Shown here: positions 45,726-55,599 of the stretch, in pieces | How the letters are laid out: each line of letters begins with the position of its first letter | Numbering within the stretch: the stretch's first letter is position 1 | Assembly: GCF_004803475.1 (NCBI RefSeq) | Contig: NZ_SRKY01000006.1 | Coordinates: 88,006-152,005 of the forward strand | Origin: Aliishimia ponticola | Lineage (GTDB): Bacteria; Pseudomonadota; Alphaproteobacteria; Rhodobacterales; Rhodobacteraceae | Length of the DNA: 64,000 nucleotides | Direction of reading: 5' to 3' | Program-made: the position numbers and the translations under genes | Notes under the pieces: generated by a model | What the model was told of the DNA's origin: nothing | The model's input: the letters and a program-made list of their open reading frames with translations, nothing else | Databases searched by the model: none

Positions 45726-46118
45726 TTAGACGCGGCGGCGTTTAGGCGGCCGGCAACCATTGTGGGCGATCGGCGTCACGTCACGGATCGACGTGATCGA
45801 GAAACCGACAGCGGCCAGAGCGCGCAGCGCGGATTCACGGCCGGAACCGGGACCCTGCACTTCGACTTCCAGCGTCTTAACACCGTGTTCCTGAGCTTTC
45901 TTGCCTGCGTCTTCCGCAGCCATCTGTGCAGCATAGGGCGTGGATTTCCGCGACCCTTTGAAGCCCATCGTGCCAGCGGACGACCAAGAGATCGCGTTGC
46001 CCTGCACGTCAGAGATCAGGATTTTCGTGTTGTTGAACGAAGAGTTCACATGCGCCACACCTGCGGCGATGTTCTTGGAGACCTTACGCTTGCCCCCGCG
46101 GCGAGTATCACGTGCCAT
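45726..46118 (-). CDS. rpsK: 30S ribosomal protein S11
   Basis: A 130-residue protein with the S11 core [46 protein letters not shown] and C-terminal [12 protein letters not shown]. Platform protein of the 30S subunit. 12 bp downstream of rpsM. Confidence 0.97.
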   Translation of the reverse strand: MARDTRRGGKRKVSKNIAAGVAHVNSSFNNTKILISDVQGNAISWSSAGTMGFKGSRKSTPYAAQMAAEDAGKKAQEHGVKTLEVEVQGPGSGRESALRALAAVGFSITSIRDVTPIAHNGCRPPKRRRV

Positions 46119-46130
46119 GGATGCGTCTCC

Positions 46131-46499
46131 TTATTTCTTCTTGCCAGCAATGGCCTTTGCGGGGCCTTTGCGGGTGCGTGCGTTTGTGTGTGTGCGCTGA
46201 CCACGAACCGGCAGGTTGCGGCGGTGACGCAGACCGCGGTAGCAACCAAGGTCCATCAGGCGCTTGACGTTCATCTGCACGTCGCGGCGCAGGTCGCCTT
46301 CGACAGTGTAGTTCGCGTCGATATGTTCACGGATCTGGATGACTTCCTGATCGGACAGTTCGTTCACGCGGCGCGACGGTTCGATCTTCAGTTCTTCGCA
46401 GATGGCTTTGGCCGAGGTATGACCGATGCCTGTGATATAGGTCAGGGCAATCGGAACCCGTTTGCCGGTGGGGATGTTGACCCCTGCAATACGTGCCAC
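46131..46499 (-). CDS. rpsM: 30S ribosomal protein S13
   Basis: A 122-residue protein: [25 protein letters not shown] and [28 protein letters not shown]. The start is GTG 46499 with AAGGA 8 bp upstream. After the BLUF-gene break it has its own promoter and a 137-nt GC-rich leader. Confidence 0.97.
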   Translation of the reverse strand: MARIAGVNIPTGKRVPIALTYITGIGHTSAKAICEELKIEPSRRVNELSDQEVIQIREHIDANYTVEGDLRRDVQMNVKRLMDLGCYRGLRHRRNLPVRGQRTHTNARTRKGPAKAIAGKKK

Positions 46500-46642
46500 T
46501 TGGCGTATCCTTTCGTTGCGAGCCCGTAACCCCGGGCCCTTTTTTCACAACATGAGGCCCAAGGGTTTTGCCCCGGGCCCCGTGCATTCGAGGTGGTCAG
46601 TCCGGACCGAATCCGTCCTGTGATTCTCAATAGAGATTGGGC
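46500..46642 (-). other. rpsM leader region
   Basis: About 140 nt of transcribed leader predicted from the promoter at 46643-46671. On the complement, GGCCC...GGG and CCC...GGGCC segments near 46550-46580 can pair, and a second GGGCCCGGGG nearer to rpsM offers a competing fold. No gene is present. A regulatory role is inference. Confidence 0.35.
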
Positions 46643-46671
46643 CTGTTATGCCCATTTTGCCGGAGCGTCAA
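46643..46671 (-). promoter_or_regulatory. predicted rpsM promoter
   Basis: On the complement TTGACG (46666-46671), 17-bp spacer, TAACAG (46643-46648), in the gap between the BLUF gene and rpsM. The -35 is 5 of 6 to consensus. Confidence 0.6.
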
Positions 46672-46791
46672 GAAGCAGCGACCGCTGCACGGCGCCGGGT
46701 TGGTTTCAACCACGTGCGCTGCATTGACCGGGGTGAAAGCCACTATTGGGTATCACAGGGCGTGATCAAAGATAACCCAAGCGCGGTGAGT

Positions 46792-47268
46792 ATGTCTTCA
46801 AACGCGAACGTCATGATATCCAAAGTCCTGTTCACAAGCCGTTCGACCCATAATCTCGGGCACGTGTCCGACCTAGAAATCTTTCGGACCGCAGCCGAGA
46901 GGAATCGAAAAGCCAATATAACGGGCCTGCTTTTGCGGGGCGAAACCTGGTATGCGCAGGTGCTCGAAGGAGTCCTGAGCGACCTCGAAACCTTGATGGC
47001 CCGTATCCTCCAGGATCGTCGCCATGCGCAAATCCAGCACTGGTATGCCCGCCCCCGCAACGATCGCATCTTTACGAACTGGCATGCCGAACATTGGGGG
47101 GTGCCGCCAGCCGATCAGGACGCGTTATTCGAAAAACTGGCGTCCAACCGGCTGCACGTCGATCAGAAAATCGAAGTCATGAAGCTGTATGGTCGGCGGC
47201 GCACGCGAGACGCCACCGCCCGGTTCAAGCGTCTACGCTCTTCAGAATCTCGGCGACCTGCGCCTTGA
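46792..47268 (+). CDS. BLUF-domain protein lacking the photoactive tyrosine
   Basis: A 158-residue protein whose residues 10-105 match the BLUF flavin-photoreceptor fold. Aligned to AppA, Asn45, Gln63 and Trp104 are all present at exactly the right spacing (Asn38, Gln56 in WYAQVLEG, Trp97 in NWH), but the Tyr21 position is Phe14 (LFTSRS, codon TTC). Tyr-to-Phe at this site abolishes the BLUF photocycle in studied proteins. The start is uncertain: ATG 46792 follows GGTGAG, ATG 46813 is possible. It lies antisense inside the ribosomal cluster and its 3' end overlaps the adk 3' end by 44 bp. No effector domain is attached. Confidence 0.78.
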   Translation: MSSNANVMISKVLFTSRSTHNLGHVSDLEIFRTAAERNRKANITGLLLRGETWYAQVLEGVLSDLETLMARILQDRRHAQIQHWYARPRNDRIFTNWHAEHWGVPPADQDALFEKLASNRLHVDQKIEVMKLYGRRRTRDATARFKRLRSSESRRPAP

Positions 47269-47878
47269 CCACGGCCAGATCGGCCAGACCGTCCACGCGC
47301 TTAAGCATATCGAACGCGTAGTAATACCCCAGAAGCGGAGAGGTCTTCTTGTAGTATTCCATCAGGCGGGTGCGCAGACTGTCTTCATTGTCATCTGCGC
47401 GGCGCTTGAATTCGGTGCCGCCGCAATTGGAACATTTACCATCCGCCGGGATCGGCTTGGTGGTGTCGTTATAGACCTCGCCGCAATTGGCACAGGTGGA
47501 CCGGCCAACGATCCGCGCGATCAGCGCCTCGTCCCGAACACGCAGTTCGATCACCGCATCCAGGCTCAGGTTCATGTCCGCCAGCAATTCCTTCAGCGCC
47601 GTTGCCTGCGCCAGCGTGCGCGGGAAGCCGTCGAAGATATAGCTTTGGTCCGGGTTCGCTTCGAGTTGCTCGCGGATCAGACCGATGACGATCTCGTCCG
47701 TGACCAGCTCGCCCGCGTCCATGACCGCCGCGACCTTGTTGCCCATCTCGGTTCCCGAGGTCCGCGCCGCACGCAGCATGTCACCGGTGCTCAGCTGGAC
47801 CATGCCACGCTCCTCTACGAGAAAACGGGCCTGGGTTCCTTTGCCTGCCCCCGGGGGGCCAAGAAGAATGATGTTCAT
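47225..47878 (-). CDS. adk: adenylate kinase, zinc-lid type
   Basis: A 217-residue kinase: P-loop [13 protein letters not shown] at residues 7-19, [11 protein letters not shown], and a long lid with C-AN-C...C-SN-C, the four-Cys zinc site. It interconverts ATP, ADP and AMP. The ATG overlaps the secY stop. Transcription past its end runs antisense to the BLUF gene. Confidence 0.96.
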   Translation of the reverse strand: MNIILLGPPGAGKGTQARFLVEERGMVQLSTGDMLRAARTSGTEMGNKVAAVMDAGELVTDEIVIGLIREQLEANPDQSYIFDGFPRTLAQATALKELLADMNLSLDAVIELRVRDEALIARIVGRSTCANCGEVYNDTTKPIPADGKCSNCGGTEFKRRADDNEDSLRTRLMEYYKKTSPLLGYYYAFDMLKRVDGLADLAVVKAQVAEILKSVDA

Positions 47879-49251
47879 TTGCGCACGGGGCTCCTCTTCG
47901 TCCGGCGTTTACCGCCACCCTTAGCGCCTTTGCCGCGCAGCTGGGATTTTTCAATCAGACCTTCGTACTGGTGCGCCAGCAGATGGCTCTGGATTTGCTG
48001 GATCGTGTCCATGGTGACGGAAACCACGATCAGCACCGATGTCCCGCCGAAATAGAACGGAATCTGGAACTGACCGCGCAGGATCTCCGGCAACAGGCAG
48101 ACCAGCGCAAGATAGCCCGACCCCAGAACAAGAACCCGCGTCACGACGTATTCGAGATACTCGGCGGTCTTCTTGCCCGGACGAATGCCCGGAATGAAGC
48201 CGTTCTGGTTCTTCAGGTTGTCGGCAACATCATCCGGCTTGAAGGAAACGTTGAACGTATAGAAATAGGCGAAGAACACGATCATCAGTGCAAAGAACAG
48301 CAGGTAAAGCGGCTGTCCCGGCCCGAAATAGGCAAGGATCGTGGACATGATCGGCCCGGTCGATTGCCCGCTGAAGGTGCTGATCGTCACCGGCAGCAGC
48401 AGCAGCGACGATGCGAAGATCGCCGGGATCACGTTGGCCGGGTTCACTTTCACCGGCAGGTGGCTGGACCCGCCATCATAGACTTTCATCCCGACTTGGC
48501 GCTTGGGGTACTGGATGTGAATCTTTCGAAGCGCACGCTCCATGAAGACCACAAACATAATCGTCACCACGACCATCAAAAGCACGCCGACGATCAGCGC
48601 CGGGCTGATGGTGCCTGCGCGGCCTTGGCTGAAGAATTGCGCCAGAGCGGCGGGAACCTCGGCGATGATGCCGACGAAGATGATCAGCGAGATGCCGTTG
48701 CCGACACCGCGCGATGTAATCTGCTCGCCCAGCCACATCAGGAACATGGTGCCGCCAATCAGCGTGATCATGGTCGAGGCGCGGAAGAACAGGCCCGGAT
48801 CCGTGGCCAGATCGCCCGCTTCAAGGCTGACGGCCAGACCGTAGGACTGCATCGTCGCCAGAAGCACGGTGCCGTAGCGCGTGTACTGGTTGATCTTTTT
48901 GCGCCCCTGCTCACCCTCTTTCTTGAGTTGCTCAAGCTGGGGAACCATCGAGGTCAGAAGCTGCACGATGATCGAGGCGGAGATATACGGCATGATGCCG
49001 AGGGCAAAGATACCCATCCGCCCGAGCGCGCCGCCGGTGAACATGGAAACCATGCCGCCGATGCCCTGCCCGGCAGAGTCCATGAACTCCCGCAGGGCGA
49101 CACCATCAATGCCCGGAACCGGGATGAAGGTGCCCAGCCGGTAAACCACCAGCAAAGCGAGCGTGAAAAAGATGCGATTGCGAAGATCGGTGGCCTTGCC
49201 CAGAGCACTCCAGCTCGTGTTCGCAGCCATATTCTCGACAGCAGATACCAT
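47875..49251 (-). CDS. secY: preprotein translocase subunit SecY
   Basis: A 458-residue protein with ten membrane helices: [48 protein letters not shown] and the cytoplasmic loop [33 protein letters not shown]. It forms the protein-conducting channel. GGAGA precedes ATG 49251; ATG 49230 is a second option. Confidence 0.97.
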   Translation of the reverse strand: MVSAVENMAANTSWSALGKATDLRNRIFFTLALLVVYRLGTFIPVPGIDGVALREFMDSAGQGIGGMVSMFTGGALGRMGIFALGIMPYISASIIVQLLTSMVPQLEQLKKEGEQGRKKINQYTRYGTVLLATMQSYGLAVSLEAGDLATDPGLFFRASTMITLIGGTMFLMWLGEQITSRGVGNGISLIIFVGIIAEVPAALAQFFSQGRAGTISPALIVGVLLMVVVTIMFVVFMERALRKIHIQYPKRQVGMKVYDGGSSHLPVKVNPANVIPAIFASSLLLLPVTISTFSGQSTGPIMSTILAYFGPGQPLYLLFFALMIVFFAYFYTFNVSFKPDDVADNLKNQNGFIPGIRPGKKTAEYLEYVVTRVLVLGSGYLALVCLLPEILRGQFQIPFYFGGTSVLIVVSVTMDTIQQIQSHLLAHQYEGLIEKSQLRGKGAKGGGKRRTKRSPVRK

Positions 49252-49276
49252 GTGGTCTCCGGCGTTATCTAACGAA

Positions 49277-49313
49277 AACGCCGCCAGCGACCGGTTCGGG
49301 CCGCGGCGGCGTT
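49277..49313 (-). terminator. hairpin between rplO and secY
   Basis: A 9-bp stem (AACGCCGCC with GGCGGCGTT) around a GC-rich loop, followed on the complement by TTCGTTA, 26 bp before secY. Likely partial attenuation rather than full stop, because secY has no other promoter in view. Confidence 0.5.
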
Positions 49314-49360
49314 AAGAACCTGTGGAGCATGTAAGCAGCGCTGGCGCTGCCCACAAGCAG

Positions 49361-49825
49361 TTATTCCGCCGCAGCAGCCGCAACCTTGAGCGAGCCGCCC
49401 GCTTTCTCGACAGCTTCGATAGCTGCTTTGGAAGCACCGGTCACGTCGATGTTCAGCTTTGCCGTGACGTCGCCTTTGGCCAGAACCCGGACACCGTCCA
49501 GCTTGCGGCGCACGAGGCCGGATTCAACCAGCGCGTCTTCGGTGATGTCTGTGCCCAGTTTCTTGGCGTCGACGAATTTCTGGATCAGGCCCAGGTTGAC
49601 GACAGCGAACTTCTTCCGGTTCGGCTTGGTGAAGCCACGCTTGGGAAGACGTTGGTACAGCGGCATCTGGCCACCTTCGTAGCCATTGATCGCCACACCC
49701 GAACGGGATTTCTGACCTTTGATACCACGGCCGGCCATTTTACCTTTGCCGGAACCGGGGCCACGGGCCACGCGTTTCTTGGATCGTGCTGCACCGGGAT
49801 TGTCCCGCAATTCATGCAGTTTCAT
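49361..49825 (-). CDS. rplO: 50S ribosomal protein L15
   Basis: A 154-residue protein: [43 protein letters not shown] is the L15 signature; it ends in an Ala-rich VAAAAAE tail. AAGGAG precedes ATG 49825. It normally follows rpmD; here 1.9 kb of accessory genes intervene. Confidence 0.97.
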   Translation of the reverse strand: MKLHELRDNPGAARSKKRVARGPGSGKGKMAGRGIKGQKSRSGVAINGYEGGQMPLYQRLPKRGFTKPNRKKFAVVNLGLIQKFVDAKKLGTDITEDALVESGLVRRKLDGVRVLAKGDVTAKLNIDVTGASKAAIEAVEKAGGSLKVAAAAAE

Positions 49826-49920
49826 AGCGCTTCTCCTTCGCCGGATGTGACCCACGAAGCGTAACGGGCCAACCTCGGCATTTCTTGATTTTGGACTCAG
49901 TGGCGATTTGCCACCGGGCG

Positions 49921-49949
49921 CGTATACCGATGGCCGCGACCGGTGGCAA
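49921..49949 (-). promoter_or_regulatory. predicted rplO promoter
   Basis: On the complement TTGCCA (49944-49949), 17-bp spacer, TATACG (49921-49926): the same hexamers as the rpmC promoter. The whole element lies in an inverted repeat (10-bp arms, 49908-49917 and 49940-49949) directly after the DUF1127 stop. I first read this as a terminator, but there is no T-tract. Confidence 0.6.
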
Positions 49950-49954
49950 GGGTT

Positions 49955-50182
49955 TTAGCCTTGGTTCACGTCACTCCGGCTTGCCTGGAAAGCGATGTCG
50001 TGGATCATGCCACGTGTCAGTCCGATGTCATCCAGTTCATGGTCCGACATTTCGCTGAGTTCGCGGTAGGTGCGGGAGTAGGCCGCCTGCCGCGCGTAAG
50101 CTTTCTTCGCTTCGCCGAACAGTCGCATGACGGCGCTGCCAAAATGAAACCCATGTGCCTGATTTGTGTGCGTATAAGCCAT
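49955..50182 (-). CDS. DUF1127 small protein
   Basis: A 75-residue protein ending with the DUF1127 motif RTYRELSEMSDHELDDIGLTRGMI. Such proteins are abundant in Rhodobacterales; some act in phosphate, carbon or RNA metabolism through RNA binding. ATG 50182 (MAYTHTNQ) is 8 bp from AAGGA, whereas the ATG six bases earlier overlaps it. It lies between rpmD and rplO of the ribosomal cluster. Confidence 0.82.
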   Translation of the reverse strand: MAYTHTNQAHGFHFGSAVMRLFGEAKKAYARQAAYSRTYRELSEMSDHELDDIGLTRGMIHDIAFQASRSDVNQG

Positions 50183-50424
50183 TCTCATATCCTTTTTTCT
50201 GGCCGAGGCGCATTCCCCGGCTTCATCATTTCTGATCTTGTTGAGAGAATGCCTATGTGGGGGCAGTTCGCGCCTTCACCAGTGCCGCAAGTGAGTACCA
50301 GTATTGCAATTTTCGCAAAGCTCCAGACGCCGCTTATGCCGCGTGACGAAACCGGGCCGCTATTCCCCTGACCGGGGTGGCGAGAATGGTGTTCTGTCGG
50401 GGTTTCAGCGAAGGAGTTATCGGC

Positions 50425-50556
50425 ATGCGCAATCTCCCACTTCCCGTCTTGATCGTGGCGATTTTGGCCATCGTCATCACCATTGGGTCGCAATCCGTCC
50501 CGGCGCGGGCGGCTTCGGAACCGGTGATACAGCCGAAAGCTGCCCAAGAGTCATGA
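50425..50556 (+). CDS. 43-residue secreted or membrane-anchored peptide
   Basis: A short frame MRNLPLPVLIVAILAIVITIGSQSVPARA... ending SEPVIQPKAAQES, with AAGGAG at 50411-50416 exactly 8 bp before the ATG. Residues 5-20 are a strong hydrophobic helix followed by an A-R-A signal-peptidase-like site, leaving a mature tail of about 14 residues if cleaved. No family recognised. It is divergent from DUF1127 and upstream of the proline-rich membrane protein. The excellent ribosome site is the main support. Confidence 0.55.
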   Translation: MRNLPLPVLIVAILAIVITIGSQSVPARAASEPVIQPKAAQES

Positions 50557-50681
50557 CGTATCGGCGGTGAATTGCTCAGTTTGCTTAGGGGGAAAATTTC
50601 AGTGATTCATCGCGTTGCATCCGGTTTGCGCCCCTCCGCGCCTGCGGAGCGCGAAAAGCCGGCCGTGCTTGGCCACAAGGT

Positions 50682-50710
50682 TTGTTTGCCTGCGCCCATC
50701 AAGATAAAGT
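50682..50710 (+). promoter_or_regulatory. possible promoter of the proline-rich membrane protein gene
   Basis: TTGTTT at 50682-50687, 17-bp spacer, TAAAGT at 50705-50710, about 74 bp before the gene start. Confidence 0.35.
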
Positions 50711-50783
50711 TCAATTTGTGGTGGAAGATTCCAGCAGACTCATTAACCGAAATGTTCCGGCCAAGCATTACAAGAGCCGCATG

Positions 50784-51581
50784 ATGTCCTTTGATACTCC
50801 GGAATGGCAAAGACGGCTGGCCGAGGCGCGAGAAGCCCGTGCCAAAGTGCTGGCGGAACGGTCAGGTGCGTCCGCGCCTCCCGCGCCGGAGAGCGCGGCG
50901 CCAATCACCGCCATGCCGGAGGCCTCCAAGTCCGAAGCATTTGCGCCAGTAGTGCCGGGATCGGAGCCTACTGCGCCCTCATCGGCCCCACCAACGCCCC
51001 TGAGCTTTCTCCAGCCCCCGGAATTGGCTCCGCCCCCTGCCCCGCCGCCGCCTTCGCGCGTTCAAAGACACACCGCGACGTTCTTCGGCGCGCTACAGGG
51101 CGTGGGACTGGGATTGCTGATTGCGCTTGTCGGCCTGATGGCATTGACGCTTCTGCTTCCGGGGGAACCTGTCTTGATGCCGGGTACGGAACGGACGGAC
51201 CTTGCCTCTCTTCCCGCGCCCATAGCGCGTGCGGAGACGAATTTGGTGGCCCGCGCGCAAGCCTTGGATCTTGGGGTCGGCCAAGACGCTGTGGCCCAAC
51301 CCGGCGGGGTGCCCGCGGGTACGGGCCGCGAAGATTTGAACCTTGTTCTGATCCTAGCCGCGCAACACGAGGCTTTGTCGCCTTTGTTCGATGTCGGTCA
51401 GGTGGAAATTCGGACCACACCGCTCGACGTGCCCCATAGCACAGTGCAATTTTTCAACGATGCGGATGCCGCAGTGGCGCAAGGAATTGCAGACAGCCTT
51501 GGCGCAACACTCGTTGACCTGCGTGGGGCAGAGCCCTCGCAGCCGGTCGGAACCATCACGGTCTACCTCGCGCACCGCTAG
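50784..51581 (+). CDS. proline-rich single-pass membrane protein with LytR_C-like C-terminal domain
   Basis: A 265-residue protein: basic coiled N-terminus (EWQRRLAEAREARAKVLAER), Ala/Pro-rich region to about residue 90 with PELAPPPAPPPPS, one membrane helix (about 100-127) and a C-terminal periplasmic domain with VEIRTTPLDVPHSTVQFFNDADAAVAQGIADSLGATLVDLR, which resembles LytR C-terminal domains. The function is not known. ATG 50784 is 7 bp from AAGAG; ATG 50781 is equally possible. It converges on rpmD. Confidence 0.7.
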   Translation: MSFDTPEWQRRLAEAREARAKVLAERSGASAPPAPESAAPITAMPEASKSEAFAPVVPGSEPTAPSSAPPTPLSFLQPPELAPPPAPPPPSRVQRHTATFFGALQGVGLGLLIALVGLMALTLLLPGEPVLMPGTERTDLASLPAPIARAETNLVARAQALDLGVGQDAVAQPGGVPAGTGREDLNLVLILAAQHEALSPLFDVGQVEIRTTPLDVPHSTVQFFNDADAAVAQGIADSLGATLVDLRGAEPSQPVGTITVYLAHR

Positions 51582-51654
51582 GCGTACCGCTCTGGCGCGT
51601 GGCCCAAAGGCGCGCAGCGTCGCACGCATGCCCCTACCATGCCCCGACACCACA

Positions 51655-51686
51655 AAGAAAAACCCCGGCCACAGTGGACCGGGGTT
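51655..51686 (-). terminator. terminator after rpmD
   Basis: An 8-bp stem (AACCCCGG with CCGGGGTT) closed by further weak pairs, followed on the complement by TTTCTTTG, 38 bp after the rpmD stop. It separates the rpmC-to-rpmD segment from the accessory genes. Confidence 0.78.
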
Positions 51687-51723
51687 CTCCAAATTCGGTT
51701 GCCGGGATGACCCGGCGGCGGGC

Positions 51724-51912
51724 TTAGCCGCGCTCTTCGATGATTTCCACCAGATGCGGGATCTTGTTGACCATGCCGCGAACAGAGGGAGTGTCCTCAA
51801 GCTCACGCGTCTTGTGCATCTTGTTCAGGCCCAGGCCAATCAATGTGGCACGTTGTTCCTGCGGGCGGCGGATCGGGGAACCGATCTGCTTGACGACGAT
51901 TGTCTTAGCCAT
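51724..51912 (-). CDS. rpmD: 50S ribosomal protein L30
   Basis: A 62-residue protein: [51 protein letters not shown], complete L30. It begins 5 bp after rpsE and ends this transcription segment. Confidence 0.96.
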   Translation of the reverse strand: MAKTIVVKQIGSPIRRPQEQRATLIGLGLNKMHKTRELEDTPSVRGMVNKIPHLVEIIEERG

Positions 51913-51917
51913 TTGGA

Positions 51918-52496
51918 TCAGGCCTCCTCAGCGACTTGAGATTGTTCGGTCGGCGCTTCGTCCCGCTTGGGCAGGATGTCAGCGACCTTCTTGCCGCGAC
52001 GCTGTGCAACGGAGCGCGGCGATTGCTCTTTTTGCAGACCGTCGATGGTGGCGCGGATCATGTTGTAGGGGTTCTGAGTCCCGATGGACTTGGAAACCAC
52101 GTCCTTGACGCCGAGCATTTCGAAAACGGCACGCATCGGACCACCTGCGATGATCCCGGTACCTTCCGGAGCGGTCCGCATGACCACCTTACCGGCGCCG
52201 TGACGGCCTTCCATGTCGTGGTGCAGCGTACGACCTTCGCGCAGCGGCACGCGGATCATCTGACGCTTGGCTTGCTCGGTCGCCTTGCGGATCGCCTCGG
52301 GCACCTCTTTGGCTTTACCCTTGCCGAAACCGACGCGGCCTTTTTGGTCGCCCACAACCACAAGAGCGGCGAAGCCAAAGCGCTTACCACCTTTTACGGT
52401 CTTGGACACACGGTTGATCGCCACCAGACGATCTGCGAATTCGGGGGCCTCCTCCTCGCGGTTGCGACGGGGGCGGCGGTTCTCACGTTCTGCCAT
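51918..52496 (-). CDS. rpsE: 30S ribosomal protein S5
   Basis: A 192-residue protein: [49 protein letters not shown] and [29 protein letters not shown]. The ATG at 52496 has GAAGGA 8 bp upstream; a start five codons earlier overlaps that site. An acidic C-terminal tail ends SQVAEEA. Confidence 0.96.
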   Translation of the reverse strand: MAERENRRPRRNREEEAPEFADRLVAINRVSKTVKGGKRFGFAALVVVGDQKGRVGFGKGKAKEVPEAIRKATEQAKRQMIRVPLREGRTLHHDMEGRHGAGKVVMRTAPEGTGIIAGGPMRAVFEMLGVKDVVSKSIGTQNPYNMIRATIDGLQKEQSPRSVAQRRGKKVADILPKRDEAPTEQSQVAEEA

Positions 52497-52577
52497 TTGG
52501 CATTCCTTCATTTGGTGGCGCGTGCGCCAATTGTTTCAACCCAAGTGCCCGGATCGGGTCCGTGGCCCGGGTCATCG

Positions 52578-52597
52578 GGGCAGCGCGTACGCTGCCC
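52578..52597 (-). terminator. hairpin between rplR and rpsE
   Basis: A perfect 8-bp stem (GGGCAGCG with CGCTGCCC) and 4-nt loop in the 148-bp gap. There is no T-tract on the complement, so it may be an RNA-stability or processing element. Confidence 0.4.
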
Positions 52598-52644
52598 TCT
52601 CGTCTTGTGAGCGCGTCAGGCCAAAGGCCGCGACGCGCCAAGGC

Positions 52645-53004
52645 TCAGATCTTCAGACCGCCTTCGCGGGCTGCGTCTGCCAATGCCTTGATCTTGCCGT
52701 GGAACAGGAAACCGCCGCGATCGAAATAGGCTTCGGTCACACCGGCCTTTTTCGCACGCTCTGCGATCGCTGCACCGACCTTGGAGGCCGCTTCGACGTT
52801 GTTCTTGCCGAAGATGCCCAGGTCTTTTTCCATCGAGGATGCCGCGGCCAGTGTCACACCGTTCACGTCGTCGATCAGCTGAACGCTGATGTTCTTGTTC
52901 GAACGGTGAACGCTCAGACGTGCACGACCGGCGTTGACCTTGCGCAGTTTGTTCCGGACACGCAGGCGGCGCTTCAGGAACAGGGTCCGTTTGTTGTTTG
53001 CCAT
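52645..53004 (-). CDS. rplR: 50S ribosomal protein L18
   Basis: A 119-residue protein with [41 protein letters not shown] and the C-terminal [28 protein letters not shown], the 5S rRNA-binding L18. Confidence 0.97.
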   Translation of the reverse strand: MANNKRTLFLKRRLRVRNKLRKVNAGRARLSVHRSNKNISVQLIDDVNGVTLAAASSMEKDLGIFGKNNVEAASKVGAAIAERAKKAGVTEAYFDRGGFLFHGKIKALADAAREGGLKI

Positions 53005-53015
53005 CTTGCTGGTCC

Positions 53016-53549
53016 TTACTTCTTCTTGCCTTCCTTACGGAAGACATACTCATCCTTGTAGCGGATACCTTTGCCTTTATAGGGCTCGGGCTTACGCCAT
53101 TCGCGGATTTTTGCGGCGGTCTCACCAACCAATTGCTGGTCGATGCCTTCGACAACGATCTCGGTCTGCTTCGGCGCGGTTACGGTCACGCCTTCGGGCG
53201 CGACGAAATCCACGTCATGCGACAGGCCGAGGTTCAGCTTCAGAGTGTTGCCCTGAACCTGAGCACGATAACCAACACCTTGGATTTCAAGCTCTTTCTT
53301 GAAACCGTCGGTCACGCCGGTCACGCAGTTCTGAACCTGCGTGCGGGACATGCCCCACTGTTGGCGCGCGCGCTTGGACTTGCCGCGCGGCTCGACGGAC
53401 ACAACATTGTCCTCGACCGTCAGCGTCACGTCGTCGGTTGCGGTGAAGCTACGGGTGCCTTTCGGACCTTTCACTTCGATCGTTTGGCCAGAGAGCGTTG
53501 CGGACACGCCGCTCGGCAGCTCGACCGGTTTTTTCCCAATACGAGACAT
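53016..53549 (-). CDS. rplF: 50S ribosomal protein L6
   Basis: A 177-residue protein: [17 protein letters not shown] start and [19 protein letters not shown] end, both diagnostic of L6. Twelve bp after rpsH and eleven before rplR. Confidence 0.97.
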   Translation of the reverse strand: MSRIGKKPVELPSGVSATLSGQTIEVKGPKGTRSFTATDDVTLTVEDNVVSVEPRGKSKRARQQWGMSRTQVQNCVTGVTDGFKKELEIQGVGYRAQVQGNTLKLNLGLSHDVDFVAPEGVTVTAPKQTEIVVEGIDQQLVGETAAKIREWRKPEPYKGKGIRYKDEYVFRKEGKKK

Positions 53550-53561
53550 CTCAAGCTCTCC

Positions 53562-53954
53562 TTAGAACAGGGTGCAAAGCACTTCGCCGCCAACATTCTG
53601 GCTGCGTGCGTTTGCATCCGACATCACGCCCTTGGAGGTGGAGACGATGGAAACGCCCAGACCCTGACGGACCTGAGGAATGTCGTTCACACCCATATAC
53701 ACGCGGCGGCCCGGCTTGGAGACACGCTTCAGTTCGCGGATCACCGGTTCGCCTTCGTAATACTTCAGGCTGATTTCAATTGCGGGATGGCCGGCGGCGT
53801 CCGTGGATTCTTCGAAACCGCGGATATAACCTTCGTCTGCCATCACTTCGAGAACCCGCTTACGCAGCTTCGACGCCGGCGTCATCACAGTGGACTTGCC
53901 GCGCATCTGGCTGTTGCGGATACGGGTGAGCATATCGCCGATAGGATCGTTCAT
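53562..53954 (-). CDS. rpsH: 30S ribosomal protein S8
   Basis: A 130-residue protein: [38 protein letters not shown] start and [23 protein letters not shown] end. S8 is the usual autoregulator of spc operons; no S8-site hairpin was recognised at rplE. Confidence 0.97.
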   Translation of the reverse strand: MNDPIGDMLTRIRNSQMRGKSTVMTPASKLRKRVLEVMADEGYIRGFEESTDAAGHPAIEISLKYYEGEPVIRELKRVSKPGRRVYMGVNDIPQVRQGLGVSIVSTSKGVMSDANARSQNVGGEVLCTLF

Positions 53955-53966
53955 CTCGTACCCTCC

Positions 53967-54272
53967 TTACCAGCTCGATTTGACCAAACCGGGGATCTGG
54001 CCGTTGGAGCCAAGGTCCCGCAGCGCGATCCGGGAGACCTTCAGCTTACGATAGTAAGCGTGCGGACGACCGGTCAGCTGGCAACGGTTGTGAAGACGAG
54101 TCGCCGAGCTGTTGCGCGGCAGTTTCGCCAGCTTCAGGGAGGCGCGGAAACGCTCTTCCATCGGCTTGCTCTCGTCGTTGATGATTTCCTTAAGTTCAGC
54201 GCGCTTGGCGGCGTATTTTTCCACCAGCTTCTGACGCTTCACTTCACGGGCGATCATGGATTTCTTAGCCAT
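53967..54272 (-). CDS. rpsN: 30S ribosomal protein S14 (zinc-free form)
   Basis: A 101-residue S14 of the long type: [20 protein letters not shown] and [29 protein letters not shown]. It lacks the zinc-binding CxxC pairs of the short form. Confidence 0.97.
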   Translation of the reverse strand: MAKKSMIAREVKRQKLVEKYAAKRAELKEIINDESKPMEERFRASLKLAKLPRNSSATRLHNRCQLTGRPHAYYRKLKVSRIALRDLGSNGQIPGLVKSSW

Positions 54273-54287
54273 GTGTCTGTTCCCCTC

Positions 54288-54848
54288 TTACGCGGTGAAA
54301 GGCATGCTGAAATGCTTCAGCAGGCTCTTTGCTTCCGCGTCTGTTTGCGCGGTGGTGGTGATGATGATGTCCATGCCCCAAACCTCATCGACTTTGTCGA
54401 AATCGATTTCAGGGAAGACGATGTGTTCCTTGATACCCATGGCGAAGTTGCCACGGCCATCGAAGGACGGCTTCACACCACGGAAGTCACGAATACGCGG
54501 CATCGCGATGGTGGTCAGACGGTCAAGGAATTCATACATCCGGTCACCACGCAGGGTCACCTTGGCACCAAGCGGCATCTCTTCACGAACACGGAAGCCC
54601 GCGATGGACTTCTTCGCTTTCGTGGCCAGAGCCTTCTGACCAGCAATCGCAGTCAGATCCTCGACAGCGGCTTTCGCCTTCTTGCTGTCTTTGACGGCTT
54701 CAGCACCGCAGCCGATGTTCAGAACGATCTTGTCCAGACGCGGGATCTGCATGTCGTTCTTGTAGCCGAACTCTTCTTTCAAGGCAGCACGGATGGTGTC
54801 CTTGTAAGACGCTTTGAGGCGCGGCGTGTAGTTTGCGGAATCAAGCAT
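54288..54848 (-). CDS. rplE: 50S ribosomal protein L5
   Basis: A 186-residue protein: [30 protein letters not shown] and [26 protein letters not shown]. The start overlaps rplX by 8 bp. Confidence 0.97.
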   Translation of the reverse strand: MLDSANYTPRLKASYKDTIRAALKEEFGYKNDMQIPRLDKIVLNIGCGAEAVKDSKKAKAAVEDLTAIAGQKALATKAKKSIAGFRVREEMPLGAKVTLRGDRMYEFLDRLTTIAMPRIRDFRGVKPSFDGRGNFAMGIKEHIVFPEIDFDKVDEVWGMDIIITTTAQTDAEAKSLLKHFSMPFTA

Positions 54849-55152
54849 CGATCACGTCCCCTGTTGTCTTGGCGAAGCGAACCTTCTTGTCGCCTTCCAC
54901 ACGGAAGCCAACGCGGGTCGGTTTGCCATTCTTGTCCAGGATCGCCAGGTTCGACAGATCGATCGGGAGCGCCTTGGGAAGGCGGCCACCTTGCGATGTC
55001 TGGGACTGACGGGTGTGGCGGATCGCGACGTTCACGCCATCCACAACGGCTTTACCGGCTTTCGGGTCAACGGAAGCAATTGTGCCTTCCTTGCCCTTGT
55101 CCTTGCCGGACAGCACGACGACCTTGTCGCCTTTTTTCAGCTTGGCAGCCAT
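54841..55152 (-). CDS. rplX: 50S ribosomal protein L24
   Basis: A 103-residue protein: [40 protein letters not shown] is the KOW-motif L24 start. Two bp after rplN. Confidence 0.97.
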   Translation of the reverse strand: MAAKLKKGDKVVVLSGKDKGKEGTIASVDPKAGKAVVDGVNVAIRHTRQSQTSQGGRLPKALPIDLSNLAILDKNGKPTRVGFRVEGDKKVRFAKTTGDVIDA

Positions 55153-55154
55153 GA

Positions 55155-55523
55155 TTACAGCACCTCCGGAGCGAGCGAGATGATCTTCATGAAGTTCTTC
55201 GCACGCAGCTCGCGCACAACCGGCCCGAAGATACGGGTGCCAACAGGCTCGCCCGCGTTATTCAGGATAACGGCCGCGTTGCGATCGAAACGGATTGCGG
55301 TGCCGTCTTCACGACGGACCTCTTTGGCGGTGCGAACGACGACGGCCTTACGGACGTCACCTTTCTTTACGCGACCGCGCGGGATGGCTTCCTTGACGGA
55401 CACCACGATGATGTCGCCAACAGACGCATATTTGCGCTTGGAACCACCCAGGACCTTGATGCACTGAACTCGGCGTGCGCCGGAGTTGTCAGCAACATCC
55501 AGATTGGTCTGCATCTGGATCAT
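55155..55523 (-). CDS. rplN: 50S ribosomal protein L14
   Basis: A 122-residue protein: [46 protein letters not shown] start and [24 protein letters not shown] end. A 76-bp gap without a gene separates it from rpsQ. Confidence 0.97.
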   Translation of the reverse strand: MIQMQTNLDVADNSGARRVQCIKVLGGSKRKYASVGDIIVVSVKEAIPRGRVKKGDVRKAVVVRTAKEVRREDGTAIRFDRNAAVILNNAGEPVGTRIFGPVVRELRAKNFMKIISLAPEVL

Positions 55524-55599
55524 TTGGTTTCTCCTGACCTGTGGGGGCTGGTCTGGTTATGTCCCCCATGGTTTCTCTCAAACCGGAAGGTGTGTCGGC

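Noticed and set aside
49908..49949. Inverted repeat read as a DUF1127 terminator
   Set aside because: There is no T-tract in either direction, and TTGCCA-N17-TATACG identical to the rpmC promoter lies inside it; a promoter is the better reading.
52998..55154. 718-codon plus-strand open frame opposite rplF to rplX
   Set aside because: Antisense to six essential r-protein genes; no protein family resemblance and no ribosome site.
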